Source: Malachius bipustulatus
Lineage: Eukaryota; Arthropoda; Insecta; Coleoptera; Melyridae
Direction of reading: 5' to 3'
DNA: 64,000 bases
Assembly: GCA_910589415.1 (NCBI GenBank)
Contig: OU342634.1
Coordinates: forward strand, 20,333,144-20,397,143
Shown: piece after piece, positions 46,232-57,809 of the stretch
Layout of the letters: each line of letters begins with the position of its first letter
Numbering within the stretch: position 1 is the stretch's first letter
Position numbers and translations under genes: made by a program
Notes under the pieces: model-generated
What the model was told of the DNA's origin: nothing
Database searches by the model: none
The model's input: the letters and a program-made list of their open reading frames with translations, nothing else

Positions 46232-49200
46232 ATGAAGCAAATAGTAACGAATCAAACTGTCAAAATCCCGAAAGGGATCACAGTCACAGCGAAGTCTCGA
46301 CTGATTACTGTTAAAGGACCCCGTGGAGTCCTGAAGAGGTCGTTCAAACATCTAGCCTTGGATATCCGTATGGTGAACCCAAGGATCTTGAAAGTAGAAA
46401 AATGGTTTGGAACCAAGAAGGAACTTGCATCCGTTCGCACAGTTTGTTCTCACGTCGAAAACATGTTGAAAGGTGTAACCAAGGGTTATCAATATAAAAT
46501 GCGAGCAGTGTACGCCCATTTCCCTATTAACTGTGTAACAACTGAGAACGATAGCGTTATTGAAATTAGGAACTTCCTGGGAGAAAAATACATCAGGCGG
46601 TAAGAATGGCTTCTGGTTTCTTTTAGTACTTAGATAATATTAGTATGTGAGGAAACATTTGCTCTGTGCTATTTAATTTAGAACTAGCTTCCTATCTGTT
46701 GGAGCTAATGTATGAGACAATAATTCAGTAAGTCTGTTTTTTTTTTCTTGTGTGAATAGGTATACTTTATTTTTTATTTAGATGGATTCCACCAAGTCAA
46801 AATTCTAGGGGAACGATTGGCAACAAGACTGATTAGGTTGGTTATGGTGATAGTTGTTACTAAAATAATCACTGGAATAGTTACTAAATTAATTTAGGTT
46901 ATGTCCATTAGTTGAAATGTCATTTTATTTCAAAATTTCAATTAAAAAAAAAACTATAAACTCAATTTTTAGAAGTAAATTGGAAAATTTTAGAGGCTTG
47001 TAGGTGTAAGTACCTTAGCTATTTACTCTTATAAATCTTATGTATGTAGGATTAGACCGATTCCTTCTTAGTTTTATGTAAAAATGTTGAAAATAGAAGA
47101 AAATCTATTATTGATAAATAGAAGAGGTACTTACATTATTTAATCATTTTTTAAGAATTTTTCAAGGAATCTGATTAAACAGTATTTTTGCTTAATCTGG
47201 AGAAACATGTTTCAATCGCTATCGTTACATTTGATGATTCCTTCTTTTCTTTCTTTTGAAATAAATTTACCTGCCTGAGCATTTTAATAATTTTGAATTT
47301 GATAATTTGGTTTGTTAATTTGACAACTTCAACTTTTCAGTTCCTTCGCGTTTCGCTGTGACTAGAGTGCCGACTCAGGGAGTAGACCTAGTTTTCGCAA
47401 AACGTCATTGGATATAGTTCAATCCAAGCAACAGTTAAATTTGTCCTCAAAAAACGAATAACTACTAAAAAAGGACTATTTTCAGAGAAAATAAAGTAAT
47501 TTGAAGTTTTTAATTTGCGTTTTATAACAGTGGAACTTACAACAAGGAAACATGTTTTGCAGGTGACGTCATAGCCTACACCCGAATTGGGGAATGTTGC
47601 CGTTACTTTAGTCACAACGTAAATTTTTTGCCAAGGTCGAGAAAACAGGCTACCATCCGACAATATGAAAATTACTGTTTAAAGATTGCACAGGGTACCA
47701 ACTTGACAGCTGTTTGACAAGTCCATCTAAATAAAAAATAGACTTTAAGTAGGGGAGAAATGGATAAATTCTGTTCTGACAGGGGGCACATTCGGATATT
47801 TAAAATTTGGTAATGTTGCTGATTGACACCCTGAGTTCCCCTCCACTAGCCCCAATCCGCTTTCTGTTCTCCGGTTGCACTGAAATCCTCTCAGCGTTGC
47901 CACATGTAATCCGTTCTACTATGTTCTCCACACAATAATGTCAGTTATGTGTTTCTCTCTCATGAGTTCGCTTCGCTCCCCAACCGGTTTCACCAGCCAA
48001 TTATCATAGACACCTAAGTCTGGTCAACCTTATTACGAAAATCGTATTTTTATTATGTTGGTTAGTACTTTGTGTAGAAAAGAAATTTTCAAAAACTTGT
48101 TTTAATTGAAAAAATGTCTGTTTAAACACATACGTAAACTTACTATTTTTCAAGAACCTAAGTCTAGAAACAAACCTTACCCTGATTTTGTTGCACAATT
48201 TTTACTGTTTGGTTATAATAAGTTGGGGCAGATTCGGGTTCAGACTAATAAAATACTTATGCTTGTATATATATCACACTGAAATTTTATGAATCCTCTG
48301 TATACAGGGGTGATTCACACCTTATGACTTTCCTTCTAAGAGGATAGAGGATGGGGTCCCTAAAAGTAGACTTCTTGTGCCTAAAAGTAATTCAAAGAGC
48401 TGTATGTTTTTTTACTAGAAGAAAATTTCCAATTTTTAGTGATTTGGTGAACATATTCGAACTGCTGGTTTTATTTTTTTACACACCTGTTGATGAAACA
48501 AAGGAATTAATAATTAAAGGGCCCAGTAGAAAAACAATGAGCTTTACATTTTGTTTTTCTCAATTTTTATAAAAATGAAACCTCGAACTTTTTGGTCTTT
48601 TCAATTGTTAACAATAAGCTTAAGATTAACAAGACAACAATAGTCATTTTTTCATTATTGACAACAATAATACCTTGTCAATCATTTTGTCATTTCATCT
48701 ACCAATTTCCAAATTATTATGTGTCCCTAGTCCTAGTACCAAATCAAAAATATTCACGTTGGTGGGGCATTGCAACAGCATGTCCAAAATTTTCTTTCAT
48801 TCCGGATTTGGAGTTTAAATAAGTCAATGCATTCAATTTCATCCCTGTAGTTTTTTTTTTTTTTTTTTTTTTCTGTAGAAATGCCTTTTCTGGCACATTC
48901 TGAGCTTACCTACCCCTGAAATGAAAGTCACAAGTTCATGAATAATGAATATAAAAATAGGCTGTCCCAAATCCCTGAATAACTATTCATAGTTTTCCCG
49001 CGTGATAGGGGATATAAAAAAAAAAGAATTTTCTATTAAAAATATGCCTGAAAATGCTTAGTTTTCTAGATAAAGGATGTAAAGTAAAAAAAGTTTTTTT
49101 TATTAATATCTCAAAGATCCTTTTGCCAATTTTGGTGAAATTTGGCAGTGCTGTTCGTTGTGATAAAGACGCAAAGTTAGCACTAACTATACTTATAAGA

Positions 49201-49677
49201 TTACAATGTTAGATACAAATAATGCACATAAATATCAGGACATAAAAAAAACTTCGTAAATAAGTCAGAGACGTACATTTTTTGTTAATATTATTCTTGA
49301 GACTGCCCCCCTGGACGCCACTGGCACTCATAATTATCCGCTAGTCGTAACAACACGCCAAATTTCGCCAAAATAGGCAAAAGGATCTTTGAATTATGAA
49401 AAATTATTCTGAGACAGCCTATACAATAATTTAGATATCCAGTGCTATAAATATTGACTAAATATATTTTTTCAGGGTTAAAATGGCTCCCGGTGTAACA
49501 GTGAAAAACTCCCAGAAACAAAAGGACGAGTTGATCATCGAAGGAAATTCCCTAGAAGATGTTTCCAGATCGGCTGCTCTGATCCAACAATCCACGACAG
49601 TTAAAAATAAGGACATAAGGAAATTTTTAGATGGATTGTATGTTTCTGAAAAAACAACAGTGTTGGAAGAAGATTAA
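46232..49677 (+). CDS. RpL9: ribosomal protein L9 (60S subunit), two coding exons
   Basis: A large-subunit protein of the cytoplasmic ribosome (uL6 family). Coding exon 1 is 46232-46599, from [20 protein letters not shown] to NFLGEKYIR plus two bases of Arg before GTAAGA. Exon 2 is 49476-49677 after TTTTTTCAG. It completes the Arg, continues [11 protein letters not shown] and [20 protein letters not shown], and ends VLEED and TAA. Joined length is 570 nt, or 189 residues, as expected for the family. The 2876-bp intron holds a MITE (48960-49419) and a dispersed repeat. An AATAAA signal is at 49698-49703. The leader exon is upstream at 45893-45926. No defect is seen. Confidence 0.97.
48960..49419. 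repeat. MITE inside the RpL9 intron
   Basis: TA then GGCTGTCCCA at the left is mirrored by TGAGACAGCC then TA at the right. Inner inverted pairs include AAAGATCCTTTTGCCAATTT with TAGGCAAAAGGATCTTTG. It contains the dispersed repeat at 49262-49350. Confidence 0.7.
49262..49350. repeat. dispersed repeat shared with 43145-43245
   Basis: See 43145-43245. Located within the intronic MITE. Confidence 0.6.
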
Positions 49678-50213
49678 ACTTGTACACGTATTTATATAAT
49701 AAAAGTATAAGTTTTTCATCTTGAATTTTAGTTTAAACTATTCCGGATATTCGTTTTCTCCATTTTGTAACTCTTTTTTATTTATAACTTATTTTGATAA
49801 AGTGAGGCATTGAAAAGTAAGGCCCCAAGTGGGAAATTGAATATCGCATTATAAAAATCGTCAAGCTTGAATATTTCAATAACGCGTTCAAGACCTGTAT
49901 AATTTTTGATATAGGTATTATGATATCAATTTTTTTAAAATCAACTTATTAAAATTATACTTGTCAAATTCATGTTTTTGTATAGTCTTTTTTTCTTACC
50001 TGATTGAGAGGATCACCTCCATGAAAAAAGTGCCCATTAACTTGAGAATTTATCTGCTATTTGCACATTATCATTTGCCAATGTTTTTCTTGCAGTCTTC
50101 AAAATTAATTGTTCTGTGTTCCAGTTTGGTTCCAAAAGTTTCCACAATAAAATTTTGATTTTGTTGCCAAATTGTTAACTTTATCCTTCCAAAAGTTTTT
50201 TAATGTTTTTATA

Positions 50214-51064
50214 CAGGGTTGCTCATTAGTGCGGCAAAGTAGCTTTACTATTAGAATTTCAAATAACAATAAAAAGCATATTCCGTTCAACCGTGTACGA
50301 CTCGCCCTATTTCCTAAAAATATTTTTGTATATACAGGGTGTTTCGTAACACGAGGATGAACCTGACATACATTTTTTTAAATGGGACACCCCATATATT
50401 ATTGCATTTTTAGATTGTCTGGGAAAATGTAATAACAATGGTATTTATAGTTGCCAGTATAAATTGAGTAGGCTATGAGTTATAAACAAGTGAAAATCAC
50501 AATTTTTCAACTTTAAAGTCATTTACCAAGAAAACAGCTCAAGATATCAGAAATCGGCTTACATGTTCCTATTTTAACTTTTCATGTACTATCTGTACTA
50601 TGTACTATGATGTAGATGAAATCTTTATACAGGGTGGTGAAAATTATCAGATTTTTCATCACTCTGTATAAACATTTCAACTGCATAATGAGATACCTCA
50701 TAAAAAGTTAAAATAGGGACATGTAAGCCGTTTTTCTCTATCTTGATCCGTTTTCGTTGAACTTCAAAAATTGCGATTTTCACTTGTTTATAACTCATAG
50801 CCTACTCACTTTATACTGCAACTATACACATGCCATTGTTATTACATTTTCCCAGACAATCTGAAAATGCAATAATATATGGGGTGTCCCATTTAAAAAA
50901 AACGTATGTCAGGTTCATCCTCGTGTTACGAAACACCCTGTATATACAAAAATATTTTTAGAAAATAGGGCGAGTCGTACATGGTCTAACGGAATTTGCT
51001 TTTTATTATTATTATTTGAAATTCTAGTAGTAAAGCTACTTTGATGCACTAATGAGCAACCCTG
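50214..51064. repeat. palindromic MITE carrying a second fold-back element at its apex
   Basis: The outer element has TA then CAGGGTTGCTCATTAGTGCG at the left and CACTAATGAGCAACCCTG then TA at the right, with arms of about 120 bp. The inner element (50335-50940, 606 bp) starts CAGGGTGTTTCGTAACACGA and ends TCGTGTTACGAAACACCCTG, also next to TA. It sits where the outer arms meet, in AAATATTTTTGTATA/TATACAAAAATATTT. The inner core is related to that of 15176-16033. Confidence 0.88.
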
Positions 51065-51069
51065 TATAA

Positions 51070-52020
51070 AAAATGTATTAGAAATTGTCATTTAATCCCA
51101 ACACCATTTCAATTCCAACAATGGTAAGGGTTTCGTAATTCTCAGAAAATAAAAACTCGATCTACTAACAATTCGGCAAGTTCCCAGAGTTCAGAGTTTT
51201 TTATGCACAATTTTGGTTGTTTTCAAAAAGACTGAAATAGTAGGTTTTGTAGGGTATTTTGATGTACATACTCCCTCATACCCTTTTTACTACTGCTCTT
51301 ACCGTCTCAGACTTTTTAGTTAACCTGCTTCAGTAATAATGGATTAAAATATCACTCTGAGCAATTTTCTGACAATTTTTCCCAAACCCCCCTCTTACCT
51401 GCAGGATCCCCCCTAGACGGGGACTCCCAACATGAACCGCTATTTATATTCTCCTTGTATGTAATAATTTTTTACCTTAGGCCAAAACTTGAAGCTACAG
51501 TGGTAATCTTATGTAATTACTGAGTCACCTATGGAAAATGGAAACCCACAAGGATTTTGAAAAAACCATCTCATTAACTACTTAATACTATGTGCAAGCC
51601 CACATATAAAACAGTAAATCTCTCCCTCTCCTTAATAATTTTGATATTAATTCTTTCATACATTGACCTGACTTCCATTTCCATTCTTATACAGATTTCA
51701 AACCTCCTCCAAGAAAATAAATCCCACATTTTCACTTCTTCCACCGATTTTCCTACCATCAATTTTGACCCCCTAAAATCAAATTTCACAGGTGAATGTT
51801 CAAATAAAATATCAAGACAAAAATTTTGACCTTCAATGTGAAAAAATTTTCCCTAAGAAACAAATTGAATAATAAATTATTATATCAATTACAGCAATCC
51901 GATTGTTAAAAAAAGTTGTATACTTTTCAGTCGTCAGATGGCATTTGCCTTGCAAGTCACTATGTTTCCGACAAATCATTTTGCTTAAAGCTTTTGATTT
52001 TCTTTCTGATCGGCACACTT
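51070..52020. other. A+T-rich intergenic DNA, no gene seen
   Basis: No exon or known repeat was recognised. Short frames on both strands near 51574-51829 lack motifs. Confidence 0.5.
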
Positions 52021-52027
52021 CTCTAGT

Positions 52028-52096
52028 GGTGGTGATGTGACAGACTGATGAGATGGAAATGACCATTGAAACATCGATGTCTCTGTCTTCACCATC
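52028..52096 (+). ncRNA. single type I hammerhead ribozyme, all core bases intact
   Basis: Stem I is formed by GACAGA (52039-52044) with TCTGTC (52082-52087), extended past a small internal loop by GGTGGTGA (52028-52035) with TCACCATC (52089-52096, one G-U). CTGATGA is at 52045-52051. Stem II is GATGG (52052-52056) with CCATT (52063-52067, closing G-U pair) around loop AAATGA. GAA is at 52068-52070. Stem III is ACAU/AUGU (52071-52074 with 52077-52080). C17 at 52081 gives a GTC cut site. Every catalytic core position matches the hammerhead consensus. The sequence is unrelated to the array at 16445-18063 outside the core. No tandem copy or flanking duplication was noticed. Cleavage and host transcript are inferred. 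Confidence 0.85.
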
Positions 52097-52099
52097 CCA

Positions 52100-53150
52100 T
52101 CCTTATGATTTTTTTTTATACCACAAAAAGAAAGTCACATGGAAACTATTCTTTAATTTTAAAGTACAATTTTTATTATTATTTTATCCAATTAACTGTA
52201 ATTTTCTTTAATTTGGACCTAATTTTCTAAAAAATTACTAAAGGGACCTGCTATTCGCTACTAGAGACCCTACTAGAGTTCGCGGGTTACTGATAACTGT
52301 ATAAATAGGAAATTTTGTTGACAATTTTTACCAGAAATATGATTGGCTATGCGGTATAGTGAAACTTAAAACATTTTTAAATACTTCTGCAGGTCTATCT
52401 TTTAAGTTTTTTAGATACGAAATTTTGAAAAGAACTTACGAAGGACTTTGGATATTTGTTTAAATATCTCTGAAATGGCACGTGCTTTGTAACAGGGTGT
52501 TTTTTCAGAGTTCGCAAAAACCCATTCTCACCACGATTCAGTCCGCAGTTTTCAAATTGAAGAGCTGAGTTTTTTCGGCATTTAGACATCTGCAGGGGGT
52601 GTTAATTAACTCTGCAATTTTGCTTGATTTGGATCTAATTATACTGTTCATAGCAATTAACTGTGAATTATTCTTTATTTTCTTTTGAAACAAGTTTACC
52701 TAAGTAGCAGGTACGTTTAATTTTTGATTACAACAAAGTGGATAAGATATGACATGCCGATGAGCTCTAATAAGAGCGAAATGGCCATCCATGTCTTCAA
52801 CAGTGTTTTTGTCTGCTTTTGTATTGAGATCAGTATTATCTATGAGCCCTAGAACCCAAACAAACATCTTCTTTCTATTTAATTTTTAATATACATATTT
52901 ATTTTGTTTTCCTAATGTGACAACTTTAGGTCACGTTTGTTTTCAAAGCGCTATAGCCAGTTAGGTGTATTGCGGTTATTTCTGGTTGCTAAAAAATTCT
53001 GCCTCAAATCGCGACACAAGAAAAAAGGTTATTACTGTTCCCTAATCTATTAATAAATGTTTTGTAACTTTTGACTTTCCATTGTTGAACTGAAATAACG
53101 TTTCCAGTGTTATAAAAGGTAAAAAATTAAACAAAAATATTTAGTCACTA
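52100..53150. other. A+T-rich intergenic DNA, no gene seen
   Basis: No exon or RNA gene recognised. Confidence 0.5.
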
Positions 53151-53368
53151 CAGTTTATTTGTACAAAAATAAATAAGGATAAGGTAAAACAGTTTAAAAG
53201 TTAAGAACAAAGTAGTTATTCGCTCGAACAATGAGGTGATGTAATAAATAAGATGAGAGATAAAGAAAGATGAGATGCTGTGGACTCTTTGGCAAGGAAC
53301 GAAATATCAAAAATAAGAAATAATTTTCAGTCTGTATTTGAGGAGCTCCTAATGTCTAATTGAAATGT

Positions 53369-53950
53369 TCATTTCCTCTTTACCTCACGATAAGGTTGCA
53401 TTCGTTCCTGGTTATCGTTAACATCAAATACTTCGGCATCGGGATTAATTGGAATGTTTCTTGTCACCTGGTTAACTCTGATATCATTACTCAAGTCGAT
53501 AGGTCTGAATCTGTCCTCAGTTCTGATAGGTTGGAACAACTGAGCTGGTCTTTCGGTTCTGAAGCGGTTGAAAAACTGGGGAGGTCTCTCGTTTCTCATG
53601 GGTTGGAAAACCTGTGGGAATTGATTGTTTCTAGTTGGTTGGAAGAATCGAGAGGGCAGGGGTCTGAATACAGTTTCTTCCAGGGGTGGTAGAGCGTTGT
53701 TCAGGTTATTAACATCGAATACTTCTGCATCGGGGTTCACCGGAGCTCCTTTTTGAGTTAGCAAGTCGTTGACGTAAGTATCTCTGCTTAAATCATAGGG
53801 CTTGTATTGGCTTGGCTCTTCGAGGAAATTATTATCGAACTGGTAAAGAGGTTCGGTGTTATACCAGTAGTAGGGCTCTTGGATGTATCTCTTCTGGATA
53901 GAGTCCACTTCATCAAAAGCTTCAATGGCATTGGCATGTGATGGCTGCGC
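53369..53950 (-). CDS. last coding exon of an unrecognised, probably secreted protein with NPDAEVFDVN repeats
   Basis: The frame on the minus strand opens after an acceptor-like TCGTCAG at 53951 and gives 193 residues from AQPSHANAIEAFDEVDSIQK to REVKRK and a stop at 53369. The frame extends upstream to an ATG at 54019, but the acceptor and lack of a signal peptide there argue for a spliced start. The protein is rich in Asn, Pro, Phe, Arg and Glu. The motif NPDAEVFDVN occurs twice (about residues 72 and 178), and an FQPxRxE-like unit recurs between them. A dibasic KR follows SIQ near the start. AATAAA on the minus strand (53159-53154) lies about 210 nt past the stop. It is in phase 0, like the last intron of the icarapin-like gene 1.2 kb upstream, so it could be an alternative end of that gene or a separate neighbour. 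No function can be assigned. Confidence 0.65.
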   Translation of the reverse strand, partial: AQPSHANAIEAFDEVDSIQKRYIQEPYYWYNTEPLYQFDNNFLEEPSQYKPYDLSRDTYVNDLLTQKGAPVNPDAEVFDVNNLNNALPPLEETVFRPLPSRFFQPTRNNQFPQVFQPMRNERPPQFFNRFRTERPAQLFQPIRTEDRFRPIDLSNDIRVNQVTRNIPINPDAEVFDVNDNQERMQPYREVKRK

Positions 53951-54019
53951 CTGACGATCAAGAGAAAAGTGCATAGAAATGAAATGTGCAGGTACAATTT
54001 GTGAAGATAAATGAAACAA

Positions 54020-55184
54020 GTAAAAGTTTTCAGAATGTTAAAAGTGTTATTCTACTAATGTATGAGAACTAAATTTACCTATATCTGTTTTCTAGAGGAA
54101 ATATTTTTTAGAAAGATATGCAAAAAGTTGGAAGAATTTGTAGATAGGTACCTACTTAATTTTTTGATTGATGATGCATGGTTTGATAAAATGAATCTTT
54201 ACAGATGCGATGAAGATTGCTTATCCTGAGATTTTTATACAGTATCATTATTATAAATCAAGGGATCAATATGAAAGGGTATCAGTTGTAATTTGGATAT
54301 AATGATGTATGTATTTTTGTTACATGGTAAATTTTTATGACATCACTAAAATGAAGGTCTCTTGAAAGTGTCTATTTCCATTGTATGTATATGCTGCTGC
54401 TGCATTCTTATAATATCCAGAAGAGTACCTAGAATCTTTTATTTTCATGATCTGGATACTTGGTCATGATTCCCATGAGAATTAATTACCGAGACCTTCA
54501 AAATTATTATTCTATTGTCTGATTGATTAAGATGATTTTTATGATTCTATTTACTATCAATTTATCAACTATGTAATTGGTGCATTTGTTAATAATAAAA
54601 AAGCATGTTAAGACTAGCGAATGAAACTACAAACAAGTGTTATTTAAACAAGTAAAAAACTTAGTAATTTTTAATATTTTATTCAAAATAAAATTACACT
54701 ATAAAATAAAATAATATTAAATTAAATAATGATATCAGTTGTTCAGTAAATTATGTATGTACTATGACTGTTAATGCTAAAAGTAAGTAGATAATATTAA
54801 TATTGCAGAAAGTATCCTAACTATTAGCTGGAATTTAAATATAAGTAGTAAGGTAAAGATAGTCCAAAAAGTCTTATAATTTAGATCAAAAAATAAAGCA
54901 ATAGTAAATATTACTTATATTGATAATAATAATTACTAGTTCTGCATTTTATACAAAACTCTTTGAACAATCATTGGGATATTATAAAATTAATAGGTTT
55001 TTCTAAGTCTCTAGATACTTGGTCGGATTAAATTTTAGAAGTCCAAGTCCAGTAAAAGCGGTCATATTATTTCCGGAAGTAATTCTTATTAGACACACAT
55101 TAATATATAGATATCAGAAAAATATGACCCGTTTCAGTTCTAATATTTAATCCGGCGTTATTAATAAATCATGCATCGGATGGC
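54020..55184. other. A+T-rich DNA between two minus-strand exons
   Basis: No further exon recognised. It may be an intron of the 53369-53950 transcript or intergenic. Confidence 0.45.
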
Positions 55185-57809
55185 TTAAGCGGTTTGCAAT
55201 TTTTCGGGCAACTGTCTTTTACCAACCTCGTTCTCCTTGTTTTTGGGGATCTCGTTCTCTTTGCTCTCTAAAGATTCGGTGTCTCTGGGAGCACTGGTGA
55301 AGCTTTCTGACTCTCTCTCAGTGGTTAATTCCCCGCTGTCTGGTTTCACGTCAATGACTCGGACTTTGAAGTAGGAAGCTCCGTTTTCACCCTCCTTCTT
55401 ATATTCTGTTTCGTTTATTACAACTTTGTGCCCATCAATAATCTGAAAATAATACAATAATTATTCCATTTATGAGGAGAAAATTATTATGTCTTAGTAG
55501 GGAAAATTGTGACTGATACTTACCAGTTTTAAAAATTGTTACTCTTGAAAATATGGCCACTAACATTCAGTTGAAAAAAGTGGTAATTTCAAAAATAACA
55601 AATTTTGAATTTTGCAATAATTCTGTTTTTGAAAGTTCAGTGTAAGACAAAATAAATAAAGTAGAACTAGTTATTACAATATCAAGATATGAATTTAATA
55701 ATATAATATCAGAATCATAACCATATATGCTATTTAGAGACCTTTTATGTCATATGCATTCATACAACCATGGTTGGTTGCATTGTGACTGAAGAAATTA
55801 CAAAAAATAAATAAATATTAACAACAACTAACAGAGAAATTGTGTAATTTTCGGAAGACTTTTGCTGCTTTTACTTTTTAATAAATGATCAAATTTATTT
55901 ATTATTATAGTGTTTTTTTTTTTTAATATTGTGTATACACTACTACTTGAAGTCTGATAAAAATCCAAGGACTGATTTAATTTTTTTTAATATATTCAGT
56001 ATATATTCAAATTAACCGCTAAAATATTTTTTAATATAATTTTTGGGAAATAATTACCTTGGTGACAGAAGTGGTGTTTCCTTTCCCTAGATCAACATCA
56101 CTTCCGAAATCGAAAACTGGGAACGATCCGCCGCTGAAGTCCGGTTCTGTGCCATTTACACCAAATGCTGGTACGCTATTCAAGATAGCAGTCATTTGCT
56201 GCCTCATTCTCGTCAACATACCTGGAAAATTGAACATAACTGTATTAGAAACTTACACTAACTGTAGAATGAGAATAATTATATCCTTTGAGATGCACCT
56301 GATGAGCTACCTGAGCAGTAATCGCATCTTGAACTACTTGAAGACATCTCTTCCTCGTCGACCAACTGTTCAAACTGCATAAATCTTAATTATTGTTAGG
56401 AAGTTTATATGAAAAACTTAACGCCCACGTTATACTCTTACGTGGAAAATACCTCCTACAAATATCTCAATTGTGAATGCTAATTTGCTTGAACAACTCA
56501 AACACAATTATTATTGTTACTTTATAGGTAGAATTGGAAGTGACATTATACCTGATTAGATTTTCCATTTGCAATTTAGCGATTATTATTAATTAATTAA
56601 CTATCTAAAAAAGAGTCTTTTGTTTTAACCGCGGCCTTTTTAAGAGAGTGTAGGTTTTGGAATATTATGCTTATTATTATTTTCAGTGTAATTGTGGGAT
56701 AATTAATGTTTTATTACGCAATAATCGTTCAGCGAAAATGTAACTATACTCTAGGTGAAACTATAAATTTTAATGCCAAAAGTTTTTCAGTTCTTCAAAA
56801 GAAAAATGACGATTTTTTCTAGAAGTATTTGTAACCTTTTATTTAAAAATAATTGAAACATTAAATCATAGCCATAGCTGCTGCAAGTCTCCGAGTAAAA
56901 CTTTGTTGTAATAATTTTATTATACATAGTCTACCTAATTGTTTGCAATACGTTCGCTCTCAAAGTCGCTCGATTCTAGCTCATAATATCTTAAATAAAT
57001 ATTCTTGATATTTCATAAGTACTTTTGCAGCATAAATTTGAATAATATATCGTTAAACAAACTAATTTGAAGACTTTTTAATTTCGCATTTGCATCATTA
57101 AACTTTGAGTAGCCTTTCTTTGCTGATTTTGAATTTGTTATTAACGAACTTTTTAAAAGTTAGAGATTATGATAATTTTCAGCTCTAAATATTTCTAATG
57201 TGATTTGCTTGTCACAGTTTTTTTTTACTAATTAGGTACGTTTACGAGCATCTAAATTTCCGTTCTGTTTCGGTAACACTAGCGGTCGAGACAAGGCCAA
57301 GAAACGACATTCAATTAGAATTTGAACACCGCAAGTAGTATCGAATATTATGGAAAATAAATAGGTGTAAATATTCAATTTATTGTAATTGTTCTTATGT
57401 GATTTAATATTAAAAGTCTGCGCCAAAGAGCAAATAAATAATAACAATATAATAGAATAATGACAGTTCACTGATTCAGATAATATCCTTGTTGTGTACC
57501 TACTCACAGCACAGCCACAGTCAGGATGTTTAAGTGAATTGTGGCAGTAATTGCAACAGGCAATTTTCGCAATCAAAAATTAAGCTAAATTAAACACAAA
57601 AATCATAGAACTTTCTAGTGGCTTACTTTCAAAACCTTGCAGGAATCCATCGAAGGGATTTGAGAAGGAAAAATCGAAAGCTGCCGTGTCAACAATCGGT
57701 TGTTCACCAAAAGTGTCTTTTTCTAAATCCTCCAACGTCACCGGATGATGTTTTTGTACGGGAACCTCCTGCACGACTTCATCTGATATCGCTTTCTCAT
57801 TTGATTTAG
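55185..57809 (-). CDS. icarapin-like secreted protein, three of its coding exons (first exon not found)
   Basis: Exon A (57809-57627) follows TTTTTTCAG and encodes KSNEKAISDEVVQEV to PFDGFLQGFE. Exon B (56221-56058) encodes MLTRMRQQMTAILNSVPAFG to GNTTSVTK. Exon C (55442-55185) encodes IIDGHKVVINETEYKKEG, SYFKVRVIDVKPDSGE, NEIPKNKENE and ends KLQTA stop. Phases agree: A ends with one base that makes AGT with the first two of B, and B to C is phase 0. NTTSxTKIIDGHxVxINET, the RVRVIDV-like block and the NEIPKN tail are the hallmarks of icarapin, a secreted insect protein first known as a bee venom allergen and widespread in insects that make no venom. Exon A begins in mid-codon, so a signal-peptide exon must lie upstream (beyond 57810). 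I could not place it. Molecular role is unknown for the family. Confidence 0.88.

Noticed and set aside
47229..47285. C/D-box snoRNA in the RpL9 intron (TGATGA ... CTGA)
   Set aside because: The boxes are imperfect and no terminal stem is visible. Short boxes like these occur by chance.
56300..56330. CTGATGAG as a hammerhead core in the icarapin intron
   Set aside because: No GAAA-GTC partner at the proper distance and no stem I pairing.
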